DNA of 17,586 nt from positions 1 through 17,586 of the forward strand of contig CAZDIA010000050.1 in assembly GCA_964505385.1 (NCBI GenBank). The letters run 5' to 3'. The notes beneath the pieces are model-generated. The model was not told where the DNA came from. It saw only the letters and a list, made by a program, of their open reading frames with translations, and ran no database searches. The stretch is from SLJN01 sp964505385 (lineage in GTDB: Bacteria; Bacteroidota; Rhodothermia; Balneolales; Natronogracilivirgulaceae). The translations under genes were made by a program, and so were the position numbers. Below, piece by piece: positions 5,876-16,032 of the stretch (position 1 is its first letter; each line of letters begins with the position of its first letter).

Positions 5876-8800
5876 TTGCTGCTTAGGTTCATATATAAAT
5901 TGTGGAACAGTTTTCTAAAGTTCCTTTTGATAACTGTAATCGCCTTTGCGATTCTTGCAGCCGGAGTACTGTTGTTTTTACAATCATCCTCGGGAAAATC
6001 TGTAGTAGCTGATCAGATAGAAAATTGGTTTAATGAAAGATATCACGGCGAGCTGATTATCGGTGAGCTCGATGGCCTGCTTCCTTTCCGTGCAGAAGCA
6101 AAAGATATCAGAATTCTTACACAAGATGATACCCAAGCCGAGAAGGATACGCTTTTGCACGCAGATCAGCTGGAATTGCGGCCTTATTGGGCTGATATGT
6201 TACGAAGGCGTATTTCTATTCATGATATCAGGTTATACGAGGTCGCTATCGATCTTGATTTTGACAAGCCTGGTCAGGTACAGGCGTTCCAGCGCCGTGA
6301 CATTGAGGAGCCGGAACCTGAGGCGGAACTTTCGGGTATAGGAAGATCCACGTATCTGCCGGGTATAGCTATTTATGATGGCTCGATTCAGATTTCCAAC
6401 CTGGATGCGGAAAACGAGTCCGTAGATATACCTGAAAAATTTGAACTCAAAGATGTAAATACCGAATTATTTTTTGAATCAGAAAACCGATCCGTCTATT
6501 TCGATTTTGAATCTTTTTCAGCTTCTTTAGCCGGCTTGCCGACGGAATCAGTGGAGCTATCCGGCCAATTTTATTCAGACGCAACAACCATTGAGCTCAA
6601 TGGATTTAACTTAAAAACAGGTGAGTCCGAGGTTTTGTTAAATGCAAGAGCTTCCAACTTTGGCAGTTTTGACGAGCTTCTGAGCGATAATGATGATATC
6701 CGCTACAATGTAAATGTACGAAGAGGATTTTTTGCGCTTAATGAATGGAATGCTGTATTTCCGGATTTAGAGAAGTATCCATATCCGGTATCATTAACCG
6801 GTCAAATTCAGGGTCCCCTGAGTGACTTCGAATTAGATGACTTCAACTTCCGCGGGCATGAAGCTGAAATTTCAGCTTCCGGATCGCTCCGGCACATACG
6901 AAACCGCGAAGAACGTGAATTGGATATCACCTTTTCTGATGCCCGAGTGGGTAGCGAAGAAGTTGAGTTATTGGGCCGTGAAGAACTGAACGATGTTTTT
7001 AATGACTGGGAGATGATCACGGCAGCAGGCTCATTACAGCTCAACTATGAGAAACTTAATATTTACAGCGACCTGGAGTTTCCTGAAGGATTCATGAATG
7101 TAGAGGCTGAAGCAGGGTTGCGGGATTCAACTATCCTGGCAGATTTTGAAATCGAAGGTTTTGAGAGCGAAAAATTTCCATCCCTTGCTATCCCCGAATC
7201 CGGATTTAACGGCAAAGGAACATTGTCCGCGAGTGGATTTGATCCCGCTAAAATGGAAGGGGAGTTCGATATAGAATTTGATCAAAGCTATTACGATCAT
7301 CTCGCCATTCGGGAAGGCGGTATATCCGGATCAATAGCCGGCGGTTTGGCAGAAGGGGATTACCATTGGAGCCTTAACAGTGGAACTATCGAGGGCACGG
7401 GAAGCTATAATTTTACAGAGGAAGGGAGGCAGATAATAGTCGACGGAACGGCGGCAGAGCTGGATCTGGAATTGCTCCGGCCGTATTGGGATGAACTACC
7501 CTCATCTTCGCTCAATTTTGATTACGAATTTAACTTTGAAGGCCGTACTGTTGATGAAATTTTTGGTTTTGCGCGTATTGATATTGATGAGTCAGTTGTA
7601 AATGGTGATTCACTGCGTGCCCACCAACTTTATGTTGATCTGGACTCTCCGGAAAATGAAATCAAAAATCTGCGGTTTACAAGTTCATTTCTCGATCTGA
7701 TTATGGAAGGCCGCTTCAAACCAACGTCATTGTACAATCAGATTGGGTATTGGGCTGAATATCTCAACCAAGAATGGCAGCAAAGCGTAGCTCTCCACGA
7801 TACAACAGCAGTAACAGAAAATTTTTTTACCGACCGGATCAATGATGAAAATATTGAAGTCGAGGGCATACTTGAAGTTAAGGACGTACAATTACTGCAG
7901 CATTATATAGATTTTGCCCCTGAATTTGCACTCCACTCGGAGATGCAGTTTAATCTTAATATGAGTGCTGAGGATTTTCTATTCAACAGTAGCTTTAGCG
8001 ATGACAGTCTCCGCACAGAGAACATTTCGGCGGAAAATATCAGTGGCCAAATGTTTGCGCATTTCAAGCAGCCCGGCGGTATTCGTGACTTTGGCGATGT
8101 TGATATCAATATTACATCAGATCGTTTGAGCTTGCGGGGCGTGAATGCAAGCGGGGTTTCATTCAATGCGTACCTTGCTGATGGCTTTTTTGAATCCGAT
8201 TTTGAGATAGAGAGTATCGGAGAAGAAAGCCACGTCAACGGGCGATTGGCTTCCCAACTAACCAGGGAGGAGCTGCAATCCGAGATATTGGAACTCGTCA
8301 TAGCGGGTCCTCAATACGAATGGGATCTGGAAGAACCTTCAGATTTGGTGTACCACCGAAGGGGAGCGTTACATGTCTCAAACTTTAAAATGATCAACGA
8401 GGATCAGCTCCTTAGCGTAGAAGGAGTGTTTAGCGATGATGAAGAGGATAGCGTAGCCTACAACTTGCAAAATATAAATCTTCAGCGAATCTCAGAATTA
8501 ATCGACCGGCGAATCTCGTTTGACGGAACCTTGAATGGAGAGTTCATCACGCGAACATTGGCCTCAAGCCCTTTCTTCGACGGGGGAATTTCGGTTGATC
8601 ATTTATCCATCGAAAACCGAACCATTGGCGATGTCAACCTTACCAGCAGTTTTGATATTGAAGAAAATCAGTTTAATACGGATTTAAACATTTACACCGA
8701 TCCGGATAAATATGCGGACTACCTTGAGGAAAATGATAACATTGGCCAGGAAATTTATCTTACCGGAAGCTTTGTTGAGCCCGACTGGGATAATCCGGGT

Positions 8801-10507
8801 GAAGAATTTTTTTCCTTTGATGCTGATTTTCAGCAGATAGATTTGTGGGTTCTCGAACATATCGTGAATAATGTTTTTGAAGATGCCGAAGGTGAAGGAG
8901 AGGGAACCGGCAATTTGAGCGGCAGTTTGGAGGATATTGACTTCCACGCCGATTTCTTGGTTCACGACTCCGAGTTGGAACCGGTATTTTTTGAAACCAT
9001 TTTTGAAGTTACGGGAGATGTTTCTGTTAATCGACATGAGGGCGTAACTCTGCATGATTTACAGGTCCATGACGGCCGGAATGGCTCCGGGGAGATATTC
9101 GGAAATGTCGCATTTAATGATTTTGAGGATGAGCGGGATATAGATCTTACATTCGAAATGGACAATATGAGAATTCTGAACAACTCATATGACCCGGAAG
9201 TCCCGTTTTATGGTACCGCTTATGGCACTGGTGTAGTTACAGTTAACGGCACAAACAGAGCGCCGGTTGTAACCTCAACTGAAACTATAGATATAGCCTC
9301 CCGGTCAAGTCTCTCGATTCCGATGGAAGGTGTAGGCGCAGCCGAGGATCAGCGACGGTTTATCCAATTCGTATCGGACTTTAGTGAAGCTTCATTTGTG
9401 CAACAGGAATTTGACCAGGCCGGAGTGACCGGAGCCATTGATCGCGGCTTCACCGAGACGTTTACCCTCGACCTGGAATTCAATGCACCTGATAATATCA
9501 ATATAGAACTCATTTTTGACCGGGTAACCGGAGAAATCCTCAATGCCCAGGGATCAGGAAATATGCGGATAACACTTGCCGACGAAGAGTATGGCATGAT
9601 GGGCAGGTATGAGGTAGAATCAGGAAGCTACAGGTTTGTGGGCGGTGATATATTTACGCGCCGGTTTTCGCTCAGAGAGGGAGGAACCATCATCTGGGAT
9701 GGCGACCCCGCGAATGCACGCCTGGATATTGAAGCTGCTTACCGCTCCAGGCCAAATATCAACGCCTTGCTTGAAACTGCTGATGCTGAAGGCCCGGCAC
9801 AGCGAATTCCTGTAGACCTGGTACTGGAGATCACAGGTACCATTCAGGAAGTGGAAAATGATTTCTACTTCGAATTTCCGGATGCTATTGATGCCACACA
9901 AAATGCCGCGGTGCTGAGTGTTTTGAACAGTGAGGATCAGAAACTGCTGCAGGCAACAGCGCTGTTGCTCACCGGCGGATTTATCCCCGTTGGCCAGGAC
10001 GGGTTTACCCAGGCACAGCAGTTCAGTACAACTATTCAGGAAAGGGCCGGCGCGGTTGGATTAAGTCAGCTGGTTTCCGCGCAAATCAATGAGATTTTAA
10101 ACACGAATCTTGCAAACCTTGATATCGACCTTAATATGATCGGCTTTGACCAGGCGGATCTTGGTATTGCATTGCGTCTTTTTGATGATCGCCTTGAGCT
10201 CCGTCGTGAAGGGCAAGTTACCGGCGAGGAAGCGGATATCGGTGACCTTGGTGCAACTTACCGCATTAACCCCACGTTCTCTGTAGAAGTTTTTCACCGT
10301 AAAGACCCCACGCTCATCAGCGCCATTGGACGGCAGGCTCAGGAAGAGAGTGTAAATGGCGTTGGGCTCGAAGCGCAGTTTCAGTTCAACACATGGAAGG
10401 AGTTGCGTGACCGTATCACCAGTCCTTTCAGAAGGTTATTCGGAAGCTCATCAGATGATGATGAGGAGAATGACGAGGAGGAAGAAGGACTTGCAACCGA
10501 CAACTAA
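5876..10507 (+). CDS. tamB: TamB-like translocation/assembly module protein
   Basis: This 1543-residue envelope protein has an N-terminal membrane helix (about residues 15-36) followed by the family-typical pattern GKSVVADQIENWFNERYHG and GELIIGELDGLLPF. More than 1000 residues of strand-rich, acidic, AsmA-like repeats follow, expected to form a long beta-taco across the periplasm. The C-terminal DUF490/TamB domain covers about 1080-1520, with typical segments such as GRYEVESGSYRFVGGDIF, EGGTIIWDGDPANARLDIEA and the terminal strand GVGLEAQFQF. The last 20 residues are an acidic tail. TamB proteins act in outer-membrane protein insertion or lipid transport, usually with an Omp85 partner. There is no ATG in this frame after the TAA at 5867; TTG at 5876 is the first plausible start, and TTG at 5900 is an alternative. 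It sits 19 bp after aroB and 52 bp before rnr. Confidence 0.92.
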   Translation: MLLRFIYKLWNSFLKFLLITVIAFAILAAGVLLFLQSSSGKSVVADQIENWFNERYHGELIIGELDGLLPFRAEAKDIRILTQDDTQAEKDTLLHADQLELRPYWADMLRRRISIHDIRLYEVAIDLDFDKPGQVQAFQRRDIEEPEPEAELSGIGRSTYLPGIAIYDGSIQISNLDAENESVDIPEKFELKDVNTELFFESENRSVYFDFESFSASLAGLPTESVELSGQFYSDATTIELNGFNLKTGESEVLLNARASNFGSFDELLSDNDDIRYNVNVRRGFFALNEWNAVFPDLEKYPYPVSLTGQIQGPLSDFELDDFNFRGHEAEISASGSLRHIRNREERELDITFSDARVGSEEVELLGREELNDVFNDWEMITAAGSLQLNYEKLNIYSDLEFPEGFMNVEAEAGLRDSTILADFEIEGFESEKFPSLAIPESGFNGKGTLSASGFDPAKMEGEFDIEFDQSYYDHLAIREGGISGSIAGGLAEGDYHWSLNSGTIEGTGSYNFTEEGRQIIVDGTAAELDLELLRPYWDELPSSSLNFDYEFNFEGRTVDEIFGFARIDIDESVVNGDSLRAHQLYVDLDSPENEIKNLRFTSSFLDLIMEGRFKPTSLYNQIGYWAEYLNQEWQQSVALHDTTAVTENFFTDRINDENIEVEGILEVKDVQLLQHYIDFAPEFALHSEMQFNLNMSAEDFLFNSSFSDDSLRTENISAENISGQMFAHFKQPGGIRDFGDVDINITSDRLSLRGVNASGVSFNAYLADGFFESDFEIESIGEESHVNGRLASQLTREELQSEILELVIAGPQYEWDLEEPSDLVYHRRGALHVSNFKMINEDQLLSVEGVFSDDEEDSVAYNLQNINLQRISELIDRRISFDGTLNGEFITRTLASSPFFDGGISVDHLSIENRTIGDVNLTSSFDIEENQFNTDLNIYTDPDKYADYLEENDNIGQEIYLTGSFVEPDWDNPGEEFFSFDADFQQIDLWVLEHIVNNVFEDAEGEGEGTGNLSGSLEDIDFHADFLVHDSELEPVFFETIFEVTGDVSVNRHEGVTLHDLQVHDGRNGSGEIFGNVAFNDFEDERDIDLTFEMDNMRILNNSYDPEVPFYGTAYGTGVVTVNGTNRAPVVTSTETIDIASRSSLSIPMEGVGAAEDQRRFIQFVSDFSEASFVQQEFDQAGVTGAIDRGFTETFTLDLEFNAPDNINIELIFDRVTGEILNAQGSGNMRITLADEEYGMMGRYEVESGSYRFVGGDIFTRRFSLREGGTIIWDGDPANARLDIEAAYRSRPNINALLETADAEGPAQRIPVDLVLEITGTIQEVENDFYFEFPDAIDATQNAAVLSVLNSEDQKLLQATALLLTGGFIPVGQDGFTQAQQFSTTIQERAGAVGLSQLVSAQINEILNTNLANLDIDLNMIGFDQADLGIALRLFDDRLELRREGQVTGEEADIGDLGATYRINPTFSVEVFHRKDPTLISAIGRQAQEESVNGVGLEAQFQFNTWKELRDRITSPFRRLFGSSSDDDEENDEEEEGLATDN

Positions 10508-10559
10508 CTTATAACGCTGTAAATAGCTTATCATAAATTTCATTTACCCCATAATTTAG

Positions 10560-12761
10560 ATGCCCAAAAAGCCACAGAAAAAGACAAAGACAAAACTTGA
10601 CGAGCGTGTGATTGAGGCGCTCAAAGGAAAGGAAGACCGATTTGTTCCGGAAGACAAACTTGCAGATAATCTGCAGATTGAGTCCGGCAACGAACAGAAA
10701 AAGCTGAATAAAGCACTTAACCGGCTGGCAAACAGAAAGATAGTTAAGCGAAACAACAAGGGTGCTATCAAGCTTAAAAAGGGAGCGACCGACAAAGCTG
10801 ACCCGGGTAAGAGGGCAGGTAAAAAGAAAAAACAGGCCGATAGCAATGTTCTTGAAGGCAGATTTACTTCTAACCGTGCAGGGGTTGGATTCGTGACCGT
10901 TGAAGGATTTGACCGTGATATTCGTATCCCTTCAAAAAAATGCGGCACAGCTCTTAAAGGGGATTGGGTCAAAATAGGGATCAATCACAATTCCCGGGGC
11001 AGGTTGGAAGGAAGGGTGTTTGAAGTATTGAAGAGAGGCAAAAGTTTTTATGTCGGGACGTTTGTTGAAGAACAGGATGGGGTTTATCTCATCGACCCGG
11101 ATGATAAATCGGCTCGTATTACATTTTTTGTTGATCCGGAAAACAAAAATGGTGCCTCACATCAAGATAAAGTTATTTTTGAGTTGGTCCGCTGGGATCA
11201 TCCCAAAGCGTTTCCCGAAGCTTCTGTCAGAGATATTTTGGGGCAAAAAGGCAGTAATGATGCCTCGATGTTGAGCATTTTGGCAGAACACGAACTGGTA
11301 GCAGGGTTTCCGGATCAAATAGAGCAAGAAGCTGCTTCAATTCCTGAAGAAATTCCTCAGCAGGAAATAGAACGTCGTAAAGATATCAGAGATACTCCGG
11401 TTTTTACCATTGATCCGGCTGATGCCAAAGACTTTGACGACGGCCTGAGCATTTCCATGCTCGACAATGGCAACTACTATCTCGGGGTTCATATCGCTGA
11501 TGTGACCTATTATGTTCAACACGACTCCGAACTTGACCGCGAGGCCAAAATCCGCGGAACAAGTGTATATCTGGTGGATCGTGTGATCCCGATGTTGCCG
11601 GAGAAGTTGAGCAATGGAGTTTGCAGCCTTCGCCCGGATGAAGACAAGCTCGCATTCTCCTGTTTTATGGAAGTGACTCATACCGGCATAGTTGAAAATT
11701 ACTCAATAGATGAAACCGTAATCCGCTCGGATAAGCGCTTTAGCTATGAAGACGCCCAGGAGATAATTGACGGCAAGAAAGATGGCCCGTTTAAAAAAGA
11801 AATGGAGATCTTGTCGAAACTAACCGGAATGCTTACGGATAAACGTTTTGAAGCCGGATCGGTGGATCTGGATAGTCCTGAACCGGTTTTTGTTCTTGAT
11901 GACGATGGAAAACCCCTTGATGTCAAAATAAAACCGCGTTTAAAAGCACACCGGCTTATAGAAGAATGTATGCTGCTTGCCAACAAAACGGTATCCAACC
12001 ATATTCAGCATTTACGAAGCCAAAGCCCGAAAAAAGGCAAGCATGTTTATCCTTTTCTCTACCGGATTCATGATAAGCCCGACATCGATAAGCTTAAAAA
12101 TGTAGCTGAAAATGTTAAACCTATAGGGATTGATTTTAAAATACCCAAAGGGAACGTGGAGCCGCAGGCGATTAACAAATTGCTGGATGAGGTAAAAGAT
12201 ACCAATCTCAAATATACAGTAAACGAATTGGTATTGAGATCAATGGCAAAAGCGGAATACGGCCCCAAAAACATCGGCCACTTTGGGTTAGGGTTTAACA
12301 ACTACACCCATTTCACCAGTCCTATCCGCCGTTATCCTGATGTAATCGTGCACCGGTTGTTAAAAGCGTACGCTCAGGACAAACCGATTTACACCTATGA
12401 TGAGCTTGAACATATTGGCCGCGAATCAAGTGAGCGGGAACGTGCCGCTGTTCAGGCAGAGCGGGATTCCATAAAATTAAAACAGGTCGAATTTATGTCC
12501 GAAAGGATTGGTGAAAGCTTTGATGGTGTTATCAGCGGAGTTACCGATAAAGGACTTTTTGTGATGATCAAAGATTACTACTGTGAGGGAATGCTCTCGG
12601 TGCGGGATCTTGATGATGATTACTATGTATATGATGAGCAGCGTCATTGTTTGTACGGACAGAACCGGGGCAGGGTCTACCAACTTGGTGGTGATGTCAG
12701 GGTACGGACTGTTCGAACGGATTTTGAGCAGCGAACTATTGATTTTGAATTGGCAAATTAG
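10560..12761 (+). CDS. rnr: Ribonuclease R (RNB-family 3'-5' exoribonuclease)
   Basis: This 733-residue processive RNase degrades structured RNA from the 3' end. The order of domains is a Lys-rich N-terminus with a winged-helix region (about 12-72), cold-shock OB domains (about 97-250), the RNB catalytic domain (about 275-620) and a C-terminal S1 domain (about 645-732, GVISGVTDKGLFVMI). The catalytic aspartates are in TIDPADAKDFDDGLSI (D285, D288, D291, D293, D294 region), and the late RNB signature HFTSPIRRYPDVIVHRLL is intact. The start ATG lies 52 bp after the TamB-like gene, with no obvious ribosome-binding site. Length and architecture fit RNase R rather than the shorter RNase II. Its presence inside an envelope-biogenesis cluster probably reflects operon history rather than shared function. 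Confidence 0.96.
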   Translation: MPKKPQKKTKTKLDERVIEALKGKEDRFVPEDKLADNLQIESGNEQKKLNKALNRLANRKIVKRNNKGAIKLKKGATDKADPGKRAGKKKKQADSNVLEGRFTSNRAGVGFVTVEGFDRDIRIPSKKCGTALKGDWVKIGINHNSRGRLEGRVFEVLKRGKSFYVGTFVEEQDGVYLIDPDDKSARITFFVDPENKNGASHQDKVIFELVRWDHPKAFPEASVRDILGQKGSNDASMLSILAEHELVAGFPDQIEQEAASIPEEIPQQEIERRKDIRDTPVFTIDPADAKDFDDGLSISMLDNGNYYLGVHIADVTYYVQHDSELDREAKIRGTSVYLVDRVIPMLPEKLSNGVCSLRPDEDKLAFSCFMEVTHTGIVENYSIDETVIRSDKRFSYEDAQEIIDGKKDGPFKKEMEILSKLTGMLTDKRFEAGSVDLDSPEPVFVLDDDGKPLDVKIKPRLKAHRLIEECMLLANKTVSNHIQHLRSQSPKKGKHVYPFLYRIHDKPDIDKLKNVAENVKPIGIDFKIPKGNVEPQAINKLLDEVKDTNLKYTVNELVLRSMAKAEYGPKNIGHFGLGFNNYTHFTSPIRRYPDVIVHRLLKAYAQDKPIYTYDELEHIGRESSERERAAVQAERDSIKLKQVEFMSERIGESFDGVISGVTDKGLFVMIKDYYCEGMLSVRDLDDDYYVYDEQRHCLYGQNRGRVYQLGGDVRVRTVRTDFEQRTIDFELAN

Positions 12762-12816
12762 ATATTTGTCAAAGCAGTGCTTTTTTTAATGTTCATTTTT
12801 TTTATCCACTTATCCT

Positions 12817-15800
12817 ATGAAGTTCAGCAAAATCCGCTTAATAGCACCCCTTGCGGTACTGATATTTGCCATAACAGTTAGTAAAGCTGAGGCTCAATCT
12901 TTTTTCCGGTTCGGCCAGAATCAGGTTAATTATGAGATGTTCGACTGGAGGTTTATTCAAACCGATCATTTTGATATTCATTACTATGACTCCAGAAATT
13001 ATTATATCGCTGAATTTGCCGCCCATACTCTTGAATCATCACTGAGGCAGGCCAACAGCGATTGGAATCATCAGATTAATGACCGGATACCGGTAATTTT
13101 ATACGATTCCCACACGGATTTCAGCCAAACCAATGTAATACCCATGGCGGATTTTCAGGGAATCGGCGGGTTTGTTGATCTCTTTAAAAACCGAATTACA
13201 ATGCCGTTTGACGGAGACTATGCCCAGTTTCGACGGGTACTTCAGCATGAATTATCTCATGCGGTCTCCAATGATTATTTTTATGGCGGCTCGATTCAAA
13301 ACATAGTTCAGAATAATATTCAGTTTCAGCGCCCTCTCTGGTTTGAAGAAGGGCTGGCCGAATATGTCGCATTGGGCTGGGACACCGATTCAGATATGTT
13401 CATGAGGGATATGGTCGTTAATGCGAATGTTCCACCGATTCCTCAGTTAGGTGGTTTTGCAGCCTACAGAGGCGGACAGTCTGTTTGGGATTTTATCGTA
13501 CAGGAGTACGGTAGGGAAAAAATAGGGGAAATAGTTGAACGCTCCAGGCTGACCCGAAGCGTGCAAGGCGGGATCAGACAATCGCTCGGGTTGTCCATTA
13601 CCGAATTGTCTGACGAATGGCACGATTGGCTTGAGCAGCGGTATTATCCTGAGGTTGCCAAACGTGAAAGACTGAAAAATATCGGGCGGAATGTGACCCG
13701 GCAAAACTTCAGGGGCGCATTTAATACAAGCCCGACATTATCCCCGCAAGGTGATAAAATGGCTATGATCACTAATAACCGTGGATATTTCGATGTAGTT
13801 CTTGTTGAGACCTCAACCGGTGAAAAACTTGAGACCATAATTCGCGGAACACAAGACCTGGATTTTGAGGAGCTTAATATTCTGAATCCGAATCTTACCT
13901 GGTCTCCTGACGGACAAAAACTCGCATTGTCGACTCGTGCCGAGGGGAAGATCGATATCGCGATTGTAGATATAGAAGAAGGTGAGCAGAGGCGTTTAAA
14001 ATTTCCAAACCTTGATGCGATCAAGTCAGTATCCTGGTCGCCGGATGGTACGAAATTAGCGTTCAATGCCAACAGAGGCCCTTACCCCGATATTTATGTT
14101 TATGATCTGGAGACGGATGATTACCAAAATCTTACCAATGATATCTTTACGGACAAAGATCCGGCATGGACTCCCGATTCTGAGTCTGTCCTCTTTTCTT
14201 CTGACCGCGGAAGACGGGTTGAACTGGGTAAATATCGAACAAATTACAGTGTGCTTACCAACCCGGATTTAAAGCAGCGGGATATCTATAAAGTTGAACT
14301 TGGCGGAAACCGGGCCAAACGATTGACCCACACTCCGAGATCCTCGGAAGAAAGGCCGATGATGACAGAGGAAGGGCATCTGCTGTATATCTCTGATCAA
14401 AATGGCATTCCAAATGTTTTTAAAATGGATCTGGAGGAAAGAGTAAGCATGCCGCTTACTGATTTGCTGGTTGGCGTGCAGCAGATGTCTATCAGCAGCG
14501 ATGGCAGAAAGTTGGCGGTCAACGCTTACAATGGCGGTTTCCTGGATGTTTTTGTGGTAAATAATGTTATAGACAGAGCAAAAGAAGACGGCATAGAACC
14601 GAACCAGTGGGCTGAGCGCAGACGGCAGGAGTCCAATGCTGAGCGTGTTCCTGCAATCGGAATTGCGCATGAAATGTTAAGAGAAGAAGAACCGATGCGG
14701 CCTTCTCTGCTCGCGGAATCCGGTTCAGTGATACTTCAGGGTTTTCAGCAACAGCAGGAAGATATAGCCGAAGCCCGGATAGAGCCGGAGGAGGAAGATA
14801 CCGATGAAAGAGATGATAACGGGCGAATAGATTTTCGAAACTACACCTTTAGTGATGAGTTCGATGATGTTATAGATGATTCCCGCGCGCGTATGTTCGA
14901 TCCTGAGGATAATCGTGAGGAGGACGGCAGGTTCAGCCCGCAAAGATATCGGCTGGAATTCTCTCCCGATATATCGTATTTCGGAGGCGGTGCCGTCTTT
15001 TCAACAGGATTGGGCGCGCAAGCTCTTGCTCAGGTATCTTTCAGTGATTTGTTGGGCGACCACCGGTTATCCTTTTCATCAAACCTGGTGTTTGACCTTC
15101 GGAACAGTGATTACCTGATTAATTATACATACCTGCGTCCAAGGACCAACATCAGCGCCAGTTACTTCCACTCTGCCCGTAATTTTACGCGGTTTCAGCA
15201 AGCCGGAACAGGTATATCAATTGAAAGAGTGCGCAATTACGGAGGCGGTCTGAACTTCCAGTATCCCATAAATCGCTTTGATCGTATAGATTACGGAGTT
15301 AATATGATCACGGTTTCAAGGGATATCACGAGAGGTTTGGATCGGCCGATAATAAATGAAAAACATTATTTCCTAAACCCTTCATTTACCTATACAAGAG
15401 ATCGAACACTGCCGGGATTCCTGACGCCGAGAGCGGGCAGAAGACTGGCATTTAATATCAATGCCTCGCCACCTCTTGGTAATGATTTCCTTGAATTCGG
15501 TACAGCCATGGCTGATGCAAGACAGTATTTCAATATCGCGGATTTCTGGGTCTTTGCATTCCGACTGTCGGGCGGAGCGTCAGTCGGCTCTGATTCACAG
15601 GCTTTTATTCTCGGCGGGATGCAAAACTGGATAAACTTCAGCTTTGCCGAGCGGCAAATTGATCCCGAGTTTGCTGAAAGCGTCTTTTTTACCATGCCGG
15701 CATGGCCTATGCGGGGGCATCGCTATAACGCCGGTATCGGTAACCGGTTTGCGCTTTTTAATGCTGAGTTCCGGTTCCCGCTCTTCGCGGCAATTCTGCC

Positions 15801-16032
15801 GGGCCCCATCCCCATTCTGCCGCTGTATAATCTCCAGGGAACCATGTTTACTGATGTCGGAGCGACATGGCAGGATGAAACCCGCGACGCGGCACTTGCC
15901 GGTTCCGGATTTGGATTGCGCACCATTGCACTCGGTCTGCCGATCAGGTACGATATTGCATGGCCATATCGATCAGACGGCGGCTTCGGAAGCGACCCCG
16001 TCCATTATTTCAGTATCGGAATTGATTTTTGA
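12817..16032 (+). CDS. Outer-membrane fusion: peptidase-MA-like domain, TolB-like propeller, Omp85-type barrel
   Basis: This 1071-residue exported protein has a signal peptide ending at about residue 26 (SKAEA|QS). A gluzincin-like domain (about 40-285) has HELSH (144-148) and a downstream acidic ligand in WFEEGLAEY (E178), so the zinc site looks complete. A TolB/PD40-type propeller follows (about 300-580), with blades such as WSPDGQKLALS, WSPDGTKLAFN, WTPDSESVLFS and SSDGRKLAVN. An acidic linker (about 585-705) precedes a C-terminal barrel (about 710-1071). That barrel carries MRGHRY (965-970) followed by GNRFALFNAEFRFPLF, which matches the VRGF/Y-type L6 motif region of Omp85 proteins, and ends HYFSIGIDF with a terminal aromatic. 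No POTRA domain is visible. It may be an outer-membrane assembly factor or protease anchored in the outer membrane. Substrate and activity are unknown; the domain calls come from motif reading. Confidence 0.88.
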   Translation: MKFSKIRLIAPLAVLIFAITVSKAEAQSFFRFGQNQVNYEMFDWRFIQTDHFDIHYYDSRNYYIAEFAAHTLESSLRQANSDWNHQINDRIPVILYDSHTDFSQTNVIPMADFQGIGGFVDLFKNRITMPFDGDYAQFRRVLQHELSHAVSNDYFYGGSIQNIVQNNIQFQRPLWFEEGLAEYVALGWDTDSDMFMRDMVVNANVPPIPQLGGFAAYRGGQSVWDFIVQEYGREKIGEIVERSRLTRSVQGGIRQSLGLSITELSDEWHDWLEQRYYPEVAKRERLKNIGRNVTRQNFRGAFNTSPTLSPQGDKMAMITNNRGYFDVVLVETSTGEKLETIIRGTQDLDFEELNILNPNLTWSPDGQKLALSTRAEGKIDIAIVDIEEGEQRRLKFPNLDAIKSVSWSPDGTKLAFNANRGPYPDIYVYDLETDDYQNLTNDIFTDKDPAWTPDSESVLFSSDRGRRVELGKYRTNYSVLTNPDLKQRDIYKVELGGNRAKRLTHTPRSSEERPMMTEEGHLLYISDQNGIPNVFKMDLEERVSMPLTDLLVGVQQMSISSDGRKLAVNAYNGGFLDVFVVNNVIDRAKEDGIEPNQWAERRRQESNAERVPAIGIAHEMLREEEPMRPSLLAESGSVILQGFQQQQEDIAEARIEPEEEDTDERDDNGRIDFRNYTFSDEFDDVIDDSRARMFDPEDNREEDGRFSPQRYRLEFSPDISYFGGGAVFSTGLGAQALAQVSFSDLLGDHRLSFSSNLVFDLRNSDYLINYTYLRPRTNISASYFHSARNFTRFQQAGTGISIERVRNYGGGLNFQYPINRFDRIDYGVNMITVSRDITRGLDRPIINEKHYFLNPSFTYTRDRTLPGFLTPRAGRRLAFNINASPPLGNDFLEFGTAMADARQYFNIADFWVFAFRLSGGASVGSDSQAFILGGMQNWINFSFAERQIDPEFAESVFFTMPAWPMRGHRYNAGIGNRFALFNAEFRFPLFAAILPGPIPILPLYNLQGTMFTDVGATWQDETRDAALAGSGFGLRTIALGLPIRYDIAWPYRSDGGFGSDPVHYFSIGIDF

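Noticed and set aside
12771..12787. Possible terminator between rnr and the outer-membrane gene (AAAGC-AGT-GCTTT followed by T run)
   Set aside because: The stem is only 5 bp and AT-rich, so it is probably too weak to end transcription; at most it could cause partial attenuation.
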